Of a stretch of 64,000 bases of DNA, positions 60,862-64,000 are shown one piece after another; the stretch's first letter is position 1; each line of letters starts with the position of its first letter. Both the position numbers and the translations under genes were made by a program. The notes beneath the pieces are model-generated. The model had not been told where the DNA came from. It saw only the letters and a list, made by a program, of their open reading frames with translations, and ran no database searches. Source of the stretch: Brugia malayi (Eukaryota > Nematoda > Chromadorea > Rhabditida > Onchocercidae); contig NW_025062475.1 in NCBI RefSeq assembly GCF_000002995.4, forward strand, positions 4,192,528 to 4,256,527, in the 5' to 3' direction.

Positions 60862-63746
60862 TCACACTTTGTCGTCTTCTTCATTCATCACATCGTCAAT
60901 ATCCACTTCATCTTGTTTACTTGGTCGTACTTTCAGTCGATATTTACTTGGTGTTAATGTAACGAATGAACAGCGCAATTCTTCATCAACTGCTAACACA
61001 GCACCACTGTTGTTGAATTTGCCACAGTAATTTGGAGCGGAAAAGACAGTAATCATATGGCGACCAGCAAAAAATTCATAACCGTCCTAAGAAAAAAATT
61101 TTTTTTTTTAACAGTGAATAAAGAAAAAGAATTATCAAAAAAAAAAAGAAAGAAAATCGTGTTCTGATGGCTAGCAAAAAAATTATTTCATTATTGTTAC
61201 AAAAAAACAAAACGATTAGTAAAGAAGGTTATAAGTTTTTTTGAAAAAAATATTTTTTTTTTAAACTTAATTCAAATTTTTAATTATATTGCAATTGTTG
61301 CTGATGTATTTAATGATCATTTGTAATGATTAGTAAATTAACAAAGTTGTTTAATATATTTTAATCTTTTTTAACAAAAAAAAAAAAAAAGTAAAAATGT
61401 TTTTATAATTAAAAAGATGACCAAAATTTATTTAATAAATTATTTTACTAAAAAATTATTACTACATAAAATTTTTTTATATAAAAGTGGGTTCCTACAT
61501 TGCAGTAACAAATACTACGTGTTGCGACAACAACGCATTATGTTTGAGTATTTGCACAAATATTGAATTATCAATTGTATTTCTAAAACGTAACGTAATT
61601 ATATTTCAATTTATAAATTAATTTATTGTAACACTTACTTGCACAACTTGATGAGCACGTACAATAAAGTCTAATTTACACTGTTGACATACTGCTAATA
61701 CTGCGCTTTGATTGAAATGATGCGAAATGCCTCTTAATGATGGCCCAAAATTTGGATCATTTGGCCCGTTTGACATTTTAGCATCTGGATCAGACCTATA
61801 ATACTATTAACGATAAAGTAATAATTATAATTATCAATAATCTTTTAAAAATTTTTAAATGAATCATTGTATAACATACCATAATAAGTCAACTTCTATG
61901 CTATCATCAATCGGATCCACTGGCCTTTTTAAATGTCGCAATGCATCAAGATTTGTCATTTTTGGTGACAAACCACCATGCATGCAAAGTATACGTTTAC
62001 CAACGCGTGCTGCAAATGGTAACCAATTGAATAAATCCTGAAATTTTCCAATTTATTGGGTTAATAAATGACGGCAATAACAATTATTGATTTTTGTTGA
62101 ATTTATAAATTTAAAGTATTATTAAAATAAAAAAGTTAATTTTATTTTTACAAAAATTTTTAATACCTGAAATTTGATCCATAATAAATCACCATTTTGG
62201 AATCGTTCTTCCAATTCATCCCGAAAACCGTAAGCTTGATTTATGAGTGAGCATTCATGATTGCCTCGTAACAGGAAAATTTTTGCCGGAAAAAGAATTT
62301 TCAAAAGCAGTAGCAAGCATATTACTTCTAAACTATTTGGGCCACGATCAATATAATCACCCATAAAAAGATATCTCTGTAATTACATTAGGAAATAAAT
62401 TAAATGATATGCAAAATATATTGCTCAGTGTTCTTCTAAAATAAACATAAATAACTTTATGAATGCTATCTCTAACTGATCCAATTAACAGAAGTAAAAT
62501 TGAAGCCTTCCATTCTACACATATCTCAATCAAAATTACTTTTCAGTTAAACGAAAACACTTTCTTTCTACTGACCTCATAAGGTGGACGGCCACATTGT
62601 TCAAAAATTCGTAAAAGATCCACAAATTGTCCATGGATATCACCACATATATTAACAGGTACCGCAATTTCCAACAGGGTACATTCTTTTTGCAATATTT
62701 CTCTGTAAAAAATGAAAAAGAAAATGAGTAAGGAAGGAAAAATAATTCAATTTTTTTTTGAAGTCATTTTTTCGTTTTTTAGGTTTAAGACGTAAAGTTT
62801 TCAAAATTGACGCTGTTTAATAGAAATACTAAAAAAAAAAAAATATCCACTTGCTATTTCCATCAATTTTATATGTTATCTACATTAGCTTTTTTCACTT
62901 AAAATATTTTCTATACCTAAAGTCTAAATTTTTAATTAATATACGAATTAAATTAAATAAAAAAAATTCGATTATTCGAAAATTAAATCAGCAATTATAC
63001 ATTTAGTTAGTTAAATAATTGAAAATTTATAAGTTTGATAGGCTCAATAAATAGTAGTTATAGCTACAACGTTTAATTAAAAATAAATCAATTTGATAAG
63101 CTTGAAAAAAGAAATAAGTTTTAAAATGTTTCTTTTTTCTCCTCCTGAAATATTTAAAGTCAAATGAAATATTAACAAACTTAGAACGTGCAATCATCCG
63201 TTCAATAACATTAATATCTTGGAGTACATCATTTACTACTTTACGATTTCTCGAATCTATCGTAATACAATTCAATAATTTAATCATCAAATTATTAGCT
63301 TCTTTGTCTGATAAAATTTGCGAACTAATTTCACGCGCTGATTCTATAACCTTTGTACAATAATAATGATGATTGAAATGATGAGATTGAAATAACACAA
63401 AAAGAAGTACTACTTTTTCCTCTTCTTCTCCTTCTTTCTCTCTCTCTCTCCGAATTTGTTAATTATTACGACTTGATAGTTGAATAGTCTATGAAATTTT
63501 AAGTGTTAAAGAAGGAGATGCCAAAATAATTCTTTATTAATTCTAAATATTTTCAACTTTTTTTGAAAGTACCACAAATTGTTTAAATTAAAGAAATTTT
63601 TACAAAAACAGTGATTATAAATTTTTTGTTTATTTTTCTAATCTTTTGTTTTTATTCTTTTTTTTAAAACCTATTGGTGATCCATTTGTAATTGAAGGAA
63701 TTTTTGTTTTAGAGCCAATATTTTCAACTGATGAAGACGATTGCAT
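60862..63746 (-). CDS. PP1-type serine/threonine protein phosphatase, divergent
   Basis: Exons 63181 to about 63395 (5' border uncertain), 62576-62702, 62167-62376, 61880-62037, 61639-61795 and 60862-61086 join in phase. All PPP-family metal and catalytic motifs are present: [59 protein letters not shown] and [11 protein letters not shown]. It dephosphorylates Ser/Thr with a two-metal centre. The order and the start NLMIKLLN ... [11 protein letters not shown] match PP1. The C-terminus is not the PP1 tail but an acidic stretch ([16 protein letters not shown]), and the N-terminus is longer. A candidate first exon at 63671-63746 ([11 protein letters not shown]...) can be joined in phase, but its partner acceptor is poor. 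Nematodes have many sperm-type PP1 paralogues, and this could be one (inference). Confidence 0.85.
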
Positions 63747-64000
63747 CAGAAAAACCATCTACGATTACAATATTTGATTAAGATTTGTTTTCAAAAAATC
63801 TCGTTTTCAGCTGAATATTTTAAACAGTGAAATTTATTGTTTCATCTAAAAAGTACTAATTGAACAAATCATTCATTTCATTTCTTTTTATATATACATT
63901 TATCCTTTTCACTTTTTTTTGGTATGCTAATTTTTATTATTTTATTCATTTTTTTTTTATAATTTAAATACTGTATATAAAATAAAAATTTTTTATCCGT
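63747..64000. other. right-edge noncoding DNA
   Basis: AT-rich, probable 5' flank of the PP1-type gene. Nothing else seen. Confidence 0.4.

Overview
The window looks like nuclear DNA of a filarial nematode (family Onchocercidae). It is strongly AT-rich. Its genes are broken by many introns with TTTCAG-type acceptors, and it carries decayed fragments of Wolbachia-type alphaproteobacterial genes (nuwts) lying between worm genes. I built the gene models by hand from reading frame, splice sites and family resemblance. The genus was not determined.

Layout, left to right. 219-2070 (+): 3' part of a GT31 beta-1,3-galactosyltransferase-like gene that begins off the left edge. 3188-4632 (-): atypical dual-specificity phosphatase. 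5086-6086 (+): small secreted Ly6/uPAR-like protein. 8849-17511 (-): ATPSCKMT/FAM173-type mitochondrial lysine methyltransferase, whose 7.6-kb first intron holds a complete, intronless, same-strand XPR1 phosphate exporter gene (11597-13765). 20360-27886 (+): 19-exon eIF3 subunit A gene. 29952-34951: block of Wolbachia-derived pseudogenes (ftsY, iscU-iscA-hscB-hscA in bacterial order, gyrB, a tRNA, pyrE and others). 35100-37440: direct and inverted copies of one AT-rich repeat. 37690-38230: second nuwt, secF. 39745-40493: foldback element with about 250-bp inverted repeats. 41994-44302 (-): unrecognised, probably mitochondrial protein. 45519-48923 (-): ODR-4. 49768-51225 (-): RING finger protein of the RNF5/RNF185 type. 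52659-52729 (-) tRNA-Gly and 54429-54511 (+) tRNA-Leu. 56609-60483 (+): APMAP/strictosidine-synthase-like membrane protein. 60862-63746 (-): PP1-type phosphatase.

The host genes look like ordinary unlinked housekeeping and signalling genes; I see no operon joining them. The most notable structures are the intronless XPR1 inside another gene's intron, the multi-gene Wolbachia insertion that keeps the Fe-S assembly operon order, and the repeat family found on both sides of that insertion. I found no CRISPR array, no intact transposase and no evidence for a wholly new system.
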